NCBI GenBank assembly: GCA_003117195.1
Contig: BDSI01000017.1
Span: 496,001-560,000 of the forward strand
DNA length: 64,000 nt
Direction of reading: 5' to 3'
Origin: Eudorina sp. 2006-703-Eu-15
Taxonomy: Eukaryota > Chlorophyta > Chlorophyceae > Chlamydomonadales > Volvocaceae
The position numbers and the translations under genes were made by a program. This document shows positions 18,725 through 41,200 of this stretch, in pieces; the first letter of the stretch is position 1, and each line of letters opens with the position of its first letter. The notes beneath the pieces were generated by a model that worked only from the letters and a program-made list of their open reading frames with translations, was not told the DNA's origin and made no database searches.

Positions 18725-19763
18725 TGCTGGCGGGCGGCGGGATTCCACCACTGCCCCGGCGATCGGATGGGATCGGAATGTTCGTACTGCACATGGCGGC
18801 TGCCATAATTGGCTGAGTGCACCGCCGTAGCAGAAGCAGATCGCAGGTAGGGGCCTTTCGAATGGTATCGCATCCCGGCAGCGGGTTTTGTATGGTTTTG
18901 CTCCACATTGCGCATTTCTCCTCGGGGTCGCCTCCCCGAGGAGGTTCACTGCATCTCAGGCTAACCACGGGTCCACGGCTTGTACACTGTGACTCATCTC
19001 GTCGATACGTGATTCCAGTCTCATGACCCAACACGGTCTTGTTTCGGTGTGCCCCATGTGCCTCGCAGGAGGATGTGTCTGGATAGAGGTGGTGTGTCTG
19101 GCAGGCCAGGGCAGGCGACGTAAGCATTCAAGGCGCCTGCGCCTGACGTGATCTCAAGTTATGACCGAACGTCCACGGCAGTCAATGGCGGACGACCGGT
19201 AGAATGGGCGCGATCCTTGCGGCGTGCGGACACATCTCGTGCACTTGTCTGAGCTCGGGATTCGGGATGTTTTGCGATGTGCGGCGGTTGACTGCACAGG
19301 GAGCATGTTTATGTTATGCTCCATACCCAGGACTTCATCATCACGATACAAAGCTGTCTGGGCCCGTCGGATCGCCCGGTCGGGACTGCGAGTCCATTTT
19401 AAAACGGTTACATTATGGTTAGTTCGTGGGTCTACATTTCAGCGAACGTCGTCTGTGTATGAAGACGCGTTCGTGTTCCAAAGTTGTCACATGGGCCCAA
19501 GCGCCCAACAAATGTAGTCATCTGTCAACGAATGAAGCTGCCGTACATCGCCTGCTCTAGCTTCCCATGGGCTTGCTGTGCGCTAGGCATGGACGTCAGA
19601 CCCCCATCACGAACATGTCTGGACACCCGCGCACACCAAATTGATGAAAGCAACGACGGCGCATGAGTTTCAGCTCTCAAACGGAAACATCGTGCCGCAC
19701 GTGACACGCGCGCTGGAGCTCGCTGAACTGTATTGTATCAGGACCAGGCCATCAGCACACCCG
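18725..19763. other. Convergent intergenic region between the methyltransferase and SMC5 copy A
   Basis: Holds the 3' flanks of both convergent genes. No domain-bearing frame was seen. Confidence 0.5.
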
Positions 19764-19768
19764 TTACA
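19764..19768 (-). terminator. Candidate TGTAA polyadenylation signal for SMC5 copy A
   Basis: TGTAA on the minus strand about 450 bases past the SMC5 A stop. A second copy lies at 19408-19412. Motif evidence only. Confidence 0.35.
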
Positions 19769-20213
19769 ACAGGATAACACGTCGGGTTTCCTATCAGTCC
19801 TACGTCACGTTTCTTATCAGTGCTATCTATAGCTCAGCTGGCACCATAAGTAGCTGGACTCAGGCCGGCGCACCCAAGCCATTCCTGCCGTACGAGCAAG
19901 CCGTACGAGCAAACTGTATGGATGCTCAATGTAACACGCCATTGTGCCGCACCCTGCGTTACCCTAATGCAGCAAACCCGTCATGATCTGAAAGGTCCCT
20001 GGACGCCTGGAGGCATGGCCCAGCCATCTCCGTCGCTCAGCCGCAGATGTCGTCCTGCAAGGTTGCAAGTTGATAGGCCGCGAAAGGCATCCAATCAACG
20101 ACAGATAAGCTGTAACCCGTGCCCAGCAGGAGTGACGAAGTGGTGTCACCCGCTCAACACGAATGCATGCGAGACGCATTATGAATGCACGTTCCAATAT
20201 GCAACAACGGGTC

Positions 20214-30405
<10,192 letters not shown>

Positions 30406-30779
30406 GGTCTCAATACAGTTCCGACGGGATCGCACACTACGTGGATAACCCCTCCTGCATGCTATTTACATTGATAAGATCATGTTAGTGAGGCTGGCGG
30501 GCAATGTAATGTGATGCTGCGCAAGTCCGCTCGTTTTGGCGGGTGAAACTATTCCGCACCGGAAGAGGGGTAGGGTTTACAACACTACCGGCACGGGATT
30601 TACATACGAGACTGAGGAACCGTAATTTTTGTTGCATGGCAATTTGACGAGCGGCAAAATGTCACCGCCGTAGGCACACAGCACGCAGCACGGCAGTTTT
30701 CATTCGTTCTGTGACTGGAACATCGCAACCATAGTTTCAGCAAGTACGCAATCGAATACATTGCAGTGTCTTCTGCGTT
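30406..30779. promoter_or_regulatory. Shared upstream region of SMC5 A (-) and the histidine phosphatase (+)
   Basis: Start codons point outward across 374 AT-richer bases. No clear TATA motif was found. Divergent promoter use is inferred from the arrangement. Confidence 0.45.
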
Positions 30780-32221
30780 ATGATAATTGTGCCCAGCGAT
30801 GCTCTGGAAGGGTTTCGACTTGTAAGTGAAGCATTGCGCGTCTTAACGATGAATACTGACGGATTTAACGCATTGGCTTTACCTAGTGGAATTATTGTGA
30901 TGCGTCACGGCCATAGAGAAGACGCGGACAACCCTGGGTGGCAAGCTCATGCCCGTTTTCCGTTCGACACACCGCTAGCTGCCAACGAAAATGAAATCCA
31001 TGAAGCGTCTAAGCAGCTGCAGGGCGCGGGACGGACATTTGATGGTCAGTTGCGTGTTGTGTCCGTCGCTGTGGCGTGACCTTGCCACTAACTGCTCTAC
31101 TGCAATTATCAAGAATTGATCTCTAACTGTAATCATGGTTTCCGATGGATTGCGGATGTGCTCTACCCGGGTTAACCCGGCCTGCAGTGGTGTACACTTC
31201 GCCGTTCCTTCGATGCCTGGAGACTGCGGAGCGCTTGATGCGGGCGATGGGGCGCGATAAAGTCCCCATCTTTGTTCATAAAGGACTATCCGAGGTGCAT
31301 AACCCACGTAAGGCGTGGATGTGAAGAGGTTGGGGGACGCAGATGGCTGTGTAGAGGTGTAATGCCCATGCCGCCACGCCAGAATGGCCGCTGGGAACGC
31401 CTCTGCTGTGTCACTCCATCGTGATGCCAGTGCGATATCGCTCCGTTCTCGCGCAACTCCTGGCTGTCCCCTGTTTGTGCTTCCAGACCTGATCTTCAAG
31501 ACGAGCTACCCCTCGGTGTCTCAACGTCTTCGCTTTTGGCTGTGGCGATCCTTATACCGGCGCATCTCACGGCCGACACGGCTGCAATTCACCAACAAGG
31601 CTCGCGTCTTGGAGAGCACTTGGCCGACGGTGCCTGAGTCCGAGGGCCATGCCGCTGTCCGCTTCCAGGACGTCATCTTGGAACTGGCAACCAAGCACCC
31701 GGGGCAGACTGTGAGTAGCAGCTGCTCGGCCTGGCCTCAGTGAACCTCCATCGCACCCCCTTTGCAACCACCCCGTTTGACTGATTGGATGCGAACACAA
31801 CCCAATTGCGGTCCCTGCAATTGCCTATGTAGGGGGGCACCATGCTGAATATGTTTTGGAGGCAAGCTGCCGCTGGCCTGTCTAGGCTTCAATATCGGAT
31901 CAGATCTGGATCAGAAGTTGTGATGTGGAGCGTTGGGACTTGGTTACTGTCTCGACGCTGCACCATTATGCTTCATTCTCATCCCCGCAGGTGCTCATCG
32001 TGTCTCACGGCAAGTCCGTGCAGGTCACGCACGAGCTTCTGGGCGGCAAGGAGCGCGTGCAGCAGGTGGGGTTCGCGGGATTCATCTCCTGCTGTCCCAA
32101 GACGGAACAGGAGGAGCCCTCCAAACCCTCTAACGGTGGCACGGACAAGCATGGCGCGCGATGGACAGATTTCACGTTCGACCCCCAGGTGCCGTACTTC
32201 AATGTGGATTTCTACACGTGA
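30780..32221 (+). CDS. Histidine phosphatase (phosphoglycerate-mutase-like) family protein
   Basis: Exons 30780-31044, 31188-31307, 31487-31710 and 31991-32221 join in phase to 279 residues. The catalytic RHG motif is IVMRHGHREDAD (39-50), with the nucleophilic His at 43. The second conserved Arg is in YTSPFLRCLETAERL (R97). The second catalytic His is in VLIVSHGKSVQVTHELL (H209). The MRHG-x-R-x-D form is typical of the plant/fungal cytosolic branch related to UBASH3/STS and TFIIIC tau55 phosphatases, not of glycolytic mutases. No signal peptide is evident, so it is probably cytosolic or nuclear. Substrate unknown. It sits between the two SMC5 copies, divergent from copy A. Confidence 0.85.
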
Positions 32222-33559
32222 GAGCTGCCCCGTCAATGCAGTTGTTGATTCTTGACGTTGCAGTGGCCCAAACGTGCCGCATGCGCCGCTAACCATTGTT
32301 GATGGCGGAGGACGGCAGTGCCATACATATGGCGCAATGTAGATAAGAGCATGATCTTTGCTGCATGACAGGAGCTAGCAGCAGCAATAACAGCAGCCGC
32401 TCGCCGTTGGTTTCTGATCGCTTGGGGTTTGGACATCCGTATCCTTTGCCTGTGGCGCGAACTAGATCTCAGGTGCCGCTTTGGTGGCTTGTTGCTGTGG
32501 ATCGTACGGCAATTCATTGGCGTGAGGCAACAAATTGATGGCACCAGAATTGGCTCCACGAATGTCAAGCCGTCATTCGTGGACGACAAGTTGCGCCTTG
32601 ATCCCATGGCCAGGCCACTGGCGGGAGTAGCGACGGCAATTGAAAGTGCCTCGGGAGGATGTGATATCAACCAACGGGATAGACATGTGACACGGTGCCC
32701 CCATGACCATTCCTTCATTCACCATGATGATTATTAAGACTGCGTTCGGCGTGTGAGCAGTCGCGCAAGCAATTCATGCCGGTGACATGACTACACCAGT
32801 AACAGGTTCGTTTGGGTGGCCTCATCATCAGCACCGACTATGAGTCCGTACATGGGTCGGTTTTGGGTGTCCCTTCCCTGGACCGTTTTGCGAAGTCGCT
32901 AAGGGGCCAGTGGGAATATCGATCTGCAGTTTGCGGGGTGGGCTTGTTTTAATCGGATCAGCTTGACGGCGGGCCGTTTCCGAGTTCTGAGTGTCACAGG
33001 ATTGGAGCTACAGAGTCAGGTGTTTGGAGATTGCTGTGTGATGCGAGCGACGACGCGCCTTTTTTATAGGGTCCTGACAATGATTTTTCATGCAAAGCTT
33101 CTCGATTTCGATACGTACCTGCCCTGCTTGGCACATTTGTAGATAAGGAGTTGTTGCAATATACGCGCCATCACTCGGTAACCCGACGCGTGATGCACGT
33201 GATGCACGCGACCGATGTCTTGTGGCCCGTTGGCACAGCTGCGTGCACGAGCGCAGTCTTCAGTCGGCGCCGACGGTGCCGGCGTGGGCTGTAATCGGTG
33301 CTTGTTGCTTTGGCTGGCTGGGGTGCGGTCCATCGCAGCAATGCGCACCATTCATCGGTTATTTGTCTTTTGTGTCGGGCACGATGTTGCAGTGTGGGAG
33401 TGTGTGGACCCAAGCAGACCTGCCTTGCACGCAAAGTTCAAGGGTGCCAACATACAGTGGAAAGTGCCGACGATGATCCGGTTTGTTGTCAGGGTTTTCC
33501 TTTGTCCGCGACTTGGCCTGGGCGGCCGCTCCGACTCGGAGCTTGGCATAAATGTATAG
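32222..33559. other. Intergenic, 3' flank of the phosphatase gene
   Basis: No supported gene. A 161-residue minus-strand frame at 32233-32718 has no recognisable domain. Confidence 0.45.
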
Positions 33560-34110
33560 AGAATGTCGGCTACTTCAAATTTCCGCGCGCCAAACGCGCG
33601 AACTGTTCGTTCGAACTGTTCGTTCGCGCGTTAGGCTTCAGACACACGGACTTAACCGGCACGCTTCGCGTGCTTCCCGGAGCAATTTTGGTACGGGAGT
33701 GGCGCTGTAACGGGAACAGTTTCCCTTCCCCGCAAATTGCTCCGGGAACAGTTTCCCTTCCCCTCCCTCCGCAATTTCATTGCTCCGGGAACTTCATTGC
33801 TCCGGGAACAGGGGCAATCCTAGGGGGCGGGGCCCCCCGAACGCGCTTCGCGCTGGGGCCCCGCCCAAAAATCCAACACACAAGGCGCAGGCGTATGGGC
33901 ATATCGAGTTGTGCCCGTTCGGTTGCTGCTGTCACGTTTCTTCAGGTTTCTTCCTGCTTTCAGAAATAACAAGTAACAAATTCCTTTTAATCGCTGCGTT
34001 ATTTTCTCCCTCACCGGAACAGTGCGAGCCGGCGGGCGGCAACGTGAATTAGTTCGAGCCGGCTCTGGTTCGAGCGGTTATCCAACGAAATTATTATACC
34101 CGCCATAATC
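33560..34110. repeat. Organelle-type palindromic repeat patch (candidate nuclear organelle DNA insert)
   Basis: This stretch differs sharply from its surroundings: AT-rich pieces are mixed with GC clusters. It has three copies of ttgctccgggaac-type units (around 33736, 33780 and 33797), two copies of gaacagtttcccttcccc, clusters of cgcgcttcgcg type, and a hairpin with perfect 12-base arms, gggcggggcccc (33825-33836) and its complement (33855-33866). The flanking aactgttcgttcg repeats once. Short dispersed GC palindromes of this style are known from intergenic DNA of Chlamydomonas/Volvox plastid and mitochondrial genomes, so transfer from an organelle is the best explanation. Boundaries are approximate. 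No organelle gene was recognised inside. Confidence 0.55.
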
Positions 34111-34964
34111 TATCCTACTTTGTATCGGTTTCTGTAACTCTATGGCCTCTGGGGCCGGTGAACTGGATCGGATATGCGCAAGCTGTCGACCGGCTAGCGC
34201 GCTTCAGAAAACCCAGTGCACCATCGCTTGTCGGGTCCCCATGGACGGACAAGGCTTCGGTTCTCGATGCGGGATACCGCGCGATACTCCTTCCGTGGGC
34301 GGAGTCGCGCCGGTGAGCACACGTCCGGCACACTAACTCATATCCGAGACGTGCTCTTGTATTTGCATCGTAATGATGAATGAAACGCTGGATCATCCGC
34401 CGTTAAACAAGCACATGAGTGAATGAACGTTGCACATGAATGAATGAACGTTACAGCTGACCTCAAACTGGCCGGCATGGTACATATGGTTGCCGACGTG
34501 CTGCTGCCGCCGCCCGGATTCACAGTACGACGTCCTTGAGCACAATCCTACCAATGAAGCATACCGCTGGTGTCAAAAGCTACGCAATCCTTTAAGTAAC
34601 AAATAATAGGTCGACTTCGGACGCCTGGGCGGAGCGGAGCCCCTGCCGCTACATCAATTCAGGAACACCCACGCCATGATGAGAGCTTACACGGCAGTTC
34701 AAATGCACAGCTCCAACACGAGGGGACACGCCTGGTGTGGCCAGCCGTGTCCAGGTCCGCTAGTCCCGGCCAGCAGTTGCTCTGCGGCCGTATAGGATCA
34801 AGCTCTGCGGGCCGCGGGGTGAACCGACCACAGGGTGAACAGATGGCGGGCCAGGTAAACACATCATCATCGCTCTCAGTGAACCCACGTCATGCAACCC
34901 GGGCACCATGTTCAAGATACAGAAAGCATTCTCTTGGGAGCACAATACCGTCGGCGTCACCTTA
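34111..34964. other. Intergenic, downstream of SMC5 copy B
   Basis: No supported gene. Contains a short direct repeat of gaatgaacgtt near 34420-34455. Confidence 0.45.
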
Positions 34965-34969
34965 TTACA
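34965..34969 (-). terminator. Candidate TGTAA polyadenylation signal for SMC5 copy B
   Basis: TGTAA on the minus strand about 275 bases past the SMC5 B stop codon. Motif evidence only. Confidence 0.4.
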
Positions 34970-35242
34970 TCCAGTCGGCGGACGGAGGGTGGGTCACTGT
35001 CAAGAGTAGGTGGGTAATGCGGGGCCAGCAAACACAGAGACCCCTTGGTCATGCCAGGCGCGGCTACAGTAGCTGTTGTACGGCTACAGTCCCTGCTGTA
35101 CGGAGCCCTGGTGCAGCAGCGCGTTGTGCGCCAACAACTTGTGGTTGGCCTTGCTTACTTGAGCTCAGCTCAGTGTGGCTTCCAGGCGGGCACGACACGG
35201 CAGCACCGCCCCCGCAAGTCCCAGGTCACGGTCCCCACACCT

Positions 35243-38200
35243 TCAGCTACCCACCTTCACCGGCTGCCATGGCATCTGCGCCAGCCCCGTGCCGGCCGGT
35301 CGCAGCTGTCGCTGCCGGCTGGAGCCCGCAGCCGACTTTGCTGCAGCCACGCCCTGGCCTTCCGTCGCCGCCTCCATCAGTTGCGTCTTCACGGCGGCCG
35401 ACGCGTCCATACCCATGGCCGGGGTGACCTTGAGGGACAGCACTTGCACGTGGTCGTTGAAGCGCAGATTGGCAGTGAGCTTCGGGGTGAGCAGGAAGCA
35501 CTGGGGCGTGTCGGGCCGGCTGCTGCACTCCACCAGCAGGTTGAACACCTGGGGGGGGGAGGTGGACAGAAGCAGCGGGGCTTGAAGCGTGGAACAAGCC
35601 TAGAACGGGTGAAGGGGAGGGAGAGGGTCGGCCTGGTCGGTCACTGCAATCGGCCTGGACCCGTCGGCCTCCTAATGCGCGACTTCTTATGCGCGTACTC
35701 GCGTTCATCCTTCCGCGGTGTCACCCTTTGCGGCCACGACCAGCGGGAGCAGCAGCAGCAGCAGCAGAGTAAGTGCCATGCCCTGAGCGCATCTTACTCC
35801 CGCTGACGCATCACCTTGCGTTCATTGCGGGAATCCATGCCCTGGTTGATCTCGTCCACGACGCGGAAGGGTGTTGTGGTCACGCCCTGCCGGCAGGCAG
35901 TGCACAGCCAAGGTCAGCAACGACAGGCTAAACGACTGCATGCAACCCACCACAAGCAGCCAGCAACAAGAACTACCAGGTCCATGCTTGGCTGCCCGCC
36001 AGGCAGCGCCTCTCGCCGGCGAGTGCCGGTGCCGCCCCATCCAGGGAGGCCGCCTCAGTCCCTGCCGCGCCCCCACCTGCAGCGCCATCAGGTACAACAT
36101 GGTGGCGACGCTGCGCTCGCCCCCGCTGTGGTGGTTGCGGTTAAGCGGCCGCAGAGGCTCGTCGGGCCGGTACTGCACCCTGCAGGACGGGAGGCGGACG
36201 AGCAGGAAGATGAGGAGGACGGTCGGACGGGAATATGCAGTATGAACGGTCCGGGGCAAAGGCCATAGGGCCTGGGAGAGCGGGAGAGAGGGCGGGGAAG
36301 GCGGCGCAACGGCAGCAGTCCCGGTGGGTGGGAGACGAGGGCTGGGAGACGCACCGATCTGCCAACGGCTTTGGCTGTGCGGCGGCCTGGCGCCACTACG
36401 CTGGTCCTTTGCCCTGGCGCGGTAGTCTTGAACACGAGTACTAGCGCCGCCCAAACGTCCCCTGAGGGAGCACCCTGCCGGAGCATGCGACCCTATCCTC
36501 CCTCCGCTCCCTGGGCCCTGCCCCTGCTCACTGGATCTCCGCTGCGTACTGCTCGAACGCATCTCCCTCCTCCTTGAGCACCACCTCGCCCGCACAGCCT
36601 ATGGCTTTGAAGTGCCCCTTGACCGCCTCGTTGATGGCCTCCATGTGGCGCTTCAGCTCGGGGAGCCAGGCGGCCTGGGAGGAGCGTGGTTCCGGAGCGG
36701 GTCAGGGCCCGTGGGTACGACTGGGGGGCTGGTCAGGCACCCCCTGGAGGCGTTCAGGGGAGATGCGCAGCTGCTTGGATGTAGGGCCCCACAACAGGCG
36801 AAACCCAGTTCGGGAGCGCATGGTCATGTCGATGTCGGAACACGACGGAAGGTCAATCAAACTCGGAGTTGTCCAGCACTGCCGCCTGTCTGTAGAGAGG
36901 AGTAAGTATGCCATGGGAGGCCGAAGCCGGGAGGGGAGGGGCCCAGACCTCACCTTGCGCGCCTCCACGTCCGCCACCAAGTCCTGGACCTCCTTGCTGC
37001 CAGCGGTGTCGCGCTGCCGCAGCTCCTTGATCTCGCGATCGCGGCGGCCCCACGCCTCCAGCACCGCCGCCTCGTCCCCGCGCAGGGCCTTTCAGAGACA
37101 TAAAAGTGGCAATCGATTTGCAAGTCAATACCGCCTTGAAGGTTGCACTCAGCACCAACCTCTGAGACATGCCCCTCCGCAGTCTCACATCGCAGCACCT
37201 CCCGCCGAGGTCTTGATGGAGCTCCCCGTAGGCATCGTACGTACGCTGGTTCCAAAAGAACGGATGAAGCATCCCCGCCGCGACGCTGCCGCTGCAGACC
37301 TTCCCGCCTCCCCGTGCCCATCCCCTTCCCCCCATGGGGCAGTTTCCTTTTGATTTCCCCACCCCGCCCTCTGTTCCGCTACTCCACGCCATGCTGCCTC
37401 ACCGCCTGTGCCTGGTCCACCTCCGCCTGCTTGGCCGCCAGCAGCTGCTCCAGCTCCTCCGCGTCGTCGGGCCACTGCGTCCAGGCCGCCCGCAGCGCCG
37501 CGTCCGGGCCGCGACCCCCCAGCTCTTCGTTCAGAGCCGCCTCAGCCTCCTGCAGCCTGTCCCGCTCACGCGCCTCCCGCTCGGCGGCCGCCTCCGCGTC
37601 CCGCTCCGCTCCGCGCACCCCCTCCTCCGCGCGCCGCACCGCCTGCTGCAGCGGCGCCAGCGTCGCAGCAGTGGCGGCCAGGGACAGCTCCTGCGCCGCC
37701 AGTTTGCGGAGCTCCGCGTGCTGCCGGGCGATCTTCTCAGCGATGGCACGGGCCTGGGGGACGCGGCAGCAGAGGGTCGGCGTGCAAGGCAACACGGGGC
37801 TGGGCGCGTCACTTAAGGGCGCGCTCTGATACGGGACCGCTAGTGTGATTGCTGAGTCCGACGCCGTTTGACTCGGACGCAAGACAAGGGGGGCCTCCGT
37901 CCACCTCTGCGTCGAAGGCTACGCCCCGAGTCCGGCCCCATCCCGCCCCGATGCCCGCGGGCCCCAGGACAGAGAGGTAGCACGTAGGTGAGCGAGCCCA
38001 GCCGCATACGGACAGTGTCCCCTGGGTACCTCCCCGGCCCGGATGACGGGACGAGGCACTCGCGCGGCATCCCTCCGCTGCAGCCCCGGGCGCACTGCCC
38101 GGTACCCAGCTACCGGCACCCCTACCTACCTGGCCCAAGAGCGCCTCCGCCTCGTGGCACAACGCGCTACGGATCGCGTCGGCAGCGGCCATGGGGTCGC

Positions 38201-41200
38201 CCTGGTGCTGCAGCCGGTCGAGGCGCCGGGCCAGCTCCGACTCGCGGTGCGAGGCGTCCATGAGGCTGCGACGGGCCGCCGCGGAGGGGGGCCGGGTGTT
38301 CAGAGAGCGCACCAGACCCACCCAGCCCCACCCTGAAGCGGCGTGTGCGTGTGCGTGTGTGCGTGTGTGCGTGTGTGCGTGTGTGCGTGTGTGCGTGTGT
38401 GCGTGTGTGGAAGAAACCTGAGCATGTGAATGTGCATGTGTGTGTGCGTGTGCATGTGCGAGAAGCGAAGTCCAGCGTATCAGGCGGTGTAGGCGAAGGA
38501 AGTAAATGACACCCGAAATACCCGGAACCCCAAACCCGAATTACCGATGGTGCATGTGTGTGTTAGCAAGGAGAAAAGCTGAGCCGCGAATAAGCAGAAC
38601 CGTGCCCAGCAATGCAACCGACGACTGAGACCGAGACCAGAGTTACCATGTGTGTGTGTGTGTGTGTGTGTGCTTGGTAGCTCTGTTAATGAAGGGAGGC
38701 TACCTGAACAAGCCGCCTGGCAAGGCACGGCGAGGCAGGCACGGCACGGCGAGGAGCACGGCACGCCTGGCAAGGCACGGCGAGGAGCAGCTGCGCGGGG
38801 CACTGGGTGCCTGGCGCAAACCCGCGTCTGCTCCGGGCTCCTCACCCCCATCCCTACCTCTTCTCGACGCGCCTCTTCTCGTTCTGCAGCCGCTGCTTCT
38901 CTGCCTGCAGGTCACGCACCGCCTCCCGGCGCTGCTGGATGCTGTCCGAGAGATTCTGGGCCTCAGCTTTCGCGCTGTCCAAGGCCTGTCAGTGGGGCAG
39001 CAGGCGGGTCCGTAGGGCAGCAGCGGCGGCAGTGCGAGCGCCGTCACACGCAAGCTCACGATCTGGGGACACCCTTTCTTCGCGGTCGTGCCATGCGCGA
39101 ATATGAGCCACCGGCCGCCGCACACGGGACGGGCCCGCCGTAACCGGCATCACATTCACCCCCATCGCAGCCCGACGTAAGTCGGAGCGAGCGGGTCCGT
39201 GGGCAGCGGGGTCCCCGGGGCACTGCGGCAGCCCCCCGAGGGGCGAGTCACCGCCGCGTCCCATTCATTGCTCTGTGGTGATTTGACGAAGGAAGGTTGT
39301 CACGTGCCCACCCCGCCGGCTGCGCACCTGGCGCCGCGCCATGAGCTGCTGCTGCTCCGCCGCCTCGTCGCCCTGAACAGCGGAGTCGTCCAGCAGGGAA
39401 GCCCCCCGCAAGTCCTGCGGACACACAGCAAAGCAAGCCCGAGGAGATCTTCTTCCAGGAAGGATCCAAGGGCGTCGTGAGTGTTTTGCAAGGAGCCCCG
39501 CGTAATGGGGAGAGTGTGTTAAACGAGAAGCCCCCCAACCACCCAGGCCCAAGATACTTACCGGCGTGTGTGGGGCGCGTGTGTGTGACCCCCAACTAAG
39601 ACGCGGTGAGGCCGGAGGAGGAAGCCGGAGGCCCGGAGGCTGCCCCCCGGCCTACCGGGCAGGGCTCGTATCGCGTACCTTCCGACGCGGTAACGCGGTA
39701 ATGAACCCGCAGACGTTGCCCGCCCGACGACAGGCCCACACCAATATTGGGCTAGTTGCGAGTTGGCGAGCTTGAGAATGTTTGCAACGGCCGGACAGAT
39801 GCAAATTTACGCGGCCCCTGCCCCACACCGAGCGCTCTGTCCACGGCTACAACGCCGACGCCAACTGCCGATGCCAACCGGCGTGCTGTCGCAAAGCCCC
39901 TACCCGCGGTGAAACACAACAAGCACTGCGCCCTGCGCCCTGCACCGGACGGTGTGATCCGCATGTACACCACACACATCTGACTGCACACCGCAGCACA
40001 CCCTTGCCCCCGACCCTGCCCTGCCCTGCCCTGCCCTGCCCTGCCCTGCCCTGCCCTGCCCTGCCCTGCCCTGCCCTGCCCTGCCCTGCCCTGCCCTGCC
40101 CTGCCCTGCCCACCGTGACCGTCTGGGATATGTGCCCCGGATCGTACACAGACTCGCTCGCGGTGGTCACTTGACTGGGCGTGAGGATCCGCCGCACGGG
40201 CGTCTCGCGCAGCAGTGCATTCATCACCGCCGGGTGGTTCGTCTGCCTGGCAAAGCAAGATATACAGGCGCGGGCGGCAGTGACTTCACACTGGGGGCGG
40301 GCGGCAGTGACTTCACACTGGGGGCGGGCGGCAGTGCACGCCGAACCGAAGCAGCACCGTCGTGCCCGGCTCGCGGCCTAGTCCCGTGCAAAACACACAG
40401 CGACGGCGTTTGCCAGACCTCAAGCAAGCACTCTCCTCCTTTGGTGTATAATAGGTACGTGCGGGTTCTCCAAGGCTTTCTTACCTTGTAATGTCCCGGA
40501 CGCCCCCTGACCCTGGCCGACCACGTGGTCCCCTCCCCCCGGAGGTCCCTTCCTGGCTCCAACAGTCCCACGGCCCGGCCCCCCTTCACCAGCCTCGTCC
40601 CGCCACTCACTCGGATCCCACGTAGGCCATGTTGATGTTGCTGGACACGCACAGCGCCTGTTTGACAAGCTCCGAGCTGGCCTCGAAGATCTGATCCACC
40701 GTGTGCGTGATGCCGTACCTCCCGTACAGCCTCGCCTCGCCGTAGGGGTAGGTCACCGGGCCGGGGACTCGCTTCAGCCACAGCACCTTGTTCACGTCCC
40801 TCACCCCGGCCTTGTTGCTGTGCAGCCACTCGTTCACCAGGTTGTTGTCCTCCCTGCGACGGGGCCGGGGCGGGTCGCGGGGTGGCGGGCGCTGTGCGGG
40901 AGGCGACCGCTGGGGCCGCGGCATCCAGTCTGGGGACAGTGAACCCGCACCCTATGTACATCGCAGCAATGTTGACCCACGCACTGCCAGCCTGGTGGTC
41001 GTGGGGGTCACGGGATCTACGCCTGGGCTCAGATGATCTGTGCCCAGTCCCTTTCCCGGCGGTTTGGCGGCATCGAGCTCGCCAAACGGCCGACACCAGA
41101 CAACACAGTCACCAACCTGCTTCTACCGCTCGTCCCAGGGCCCACACTCACAACAGGCCCTTCTGCCCCCTACCCGCTGCCACCCCAGCGGCCTCTGCTG

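Noticed and set aside
34735..35427. 230-residue + strand frame across the SMC5 B last exon
   Set aside because: Its second half is the antisense of the SMC5 C-terminal exon and the first half is intergenic.
40014..40110. CRISPR or other spaced-repeat array
   Set aside because: Uninterrupted simple pentanucleotide repeat without spacers, inside an intron of a eukaryotic gene.
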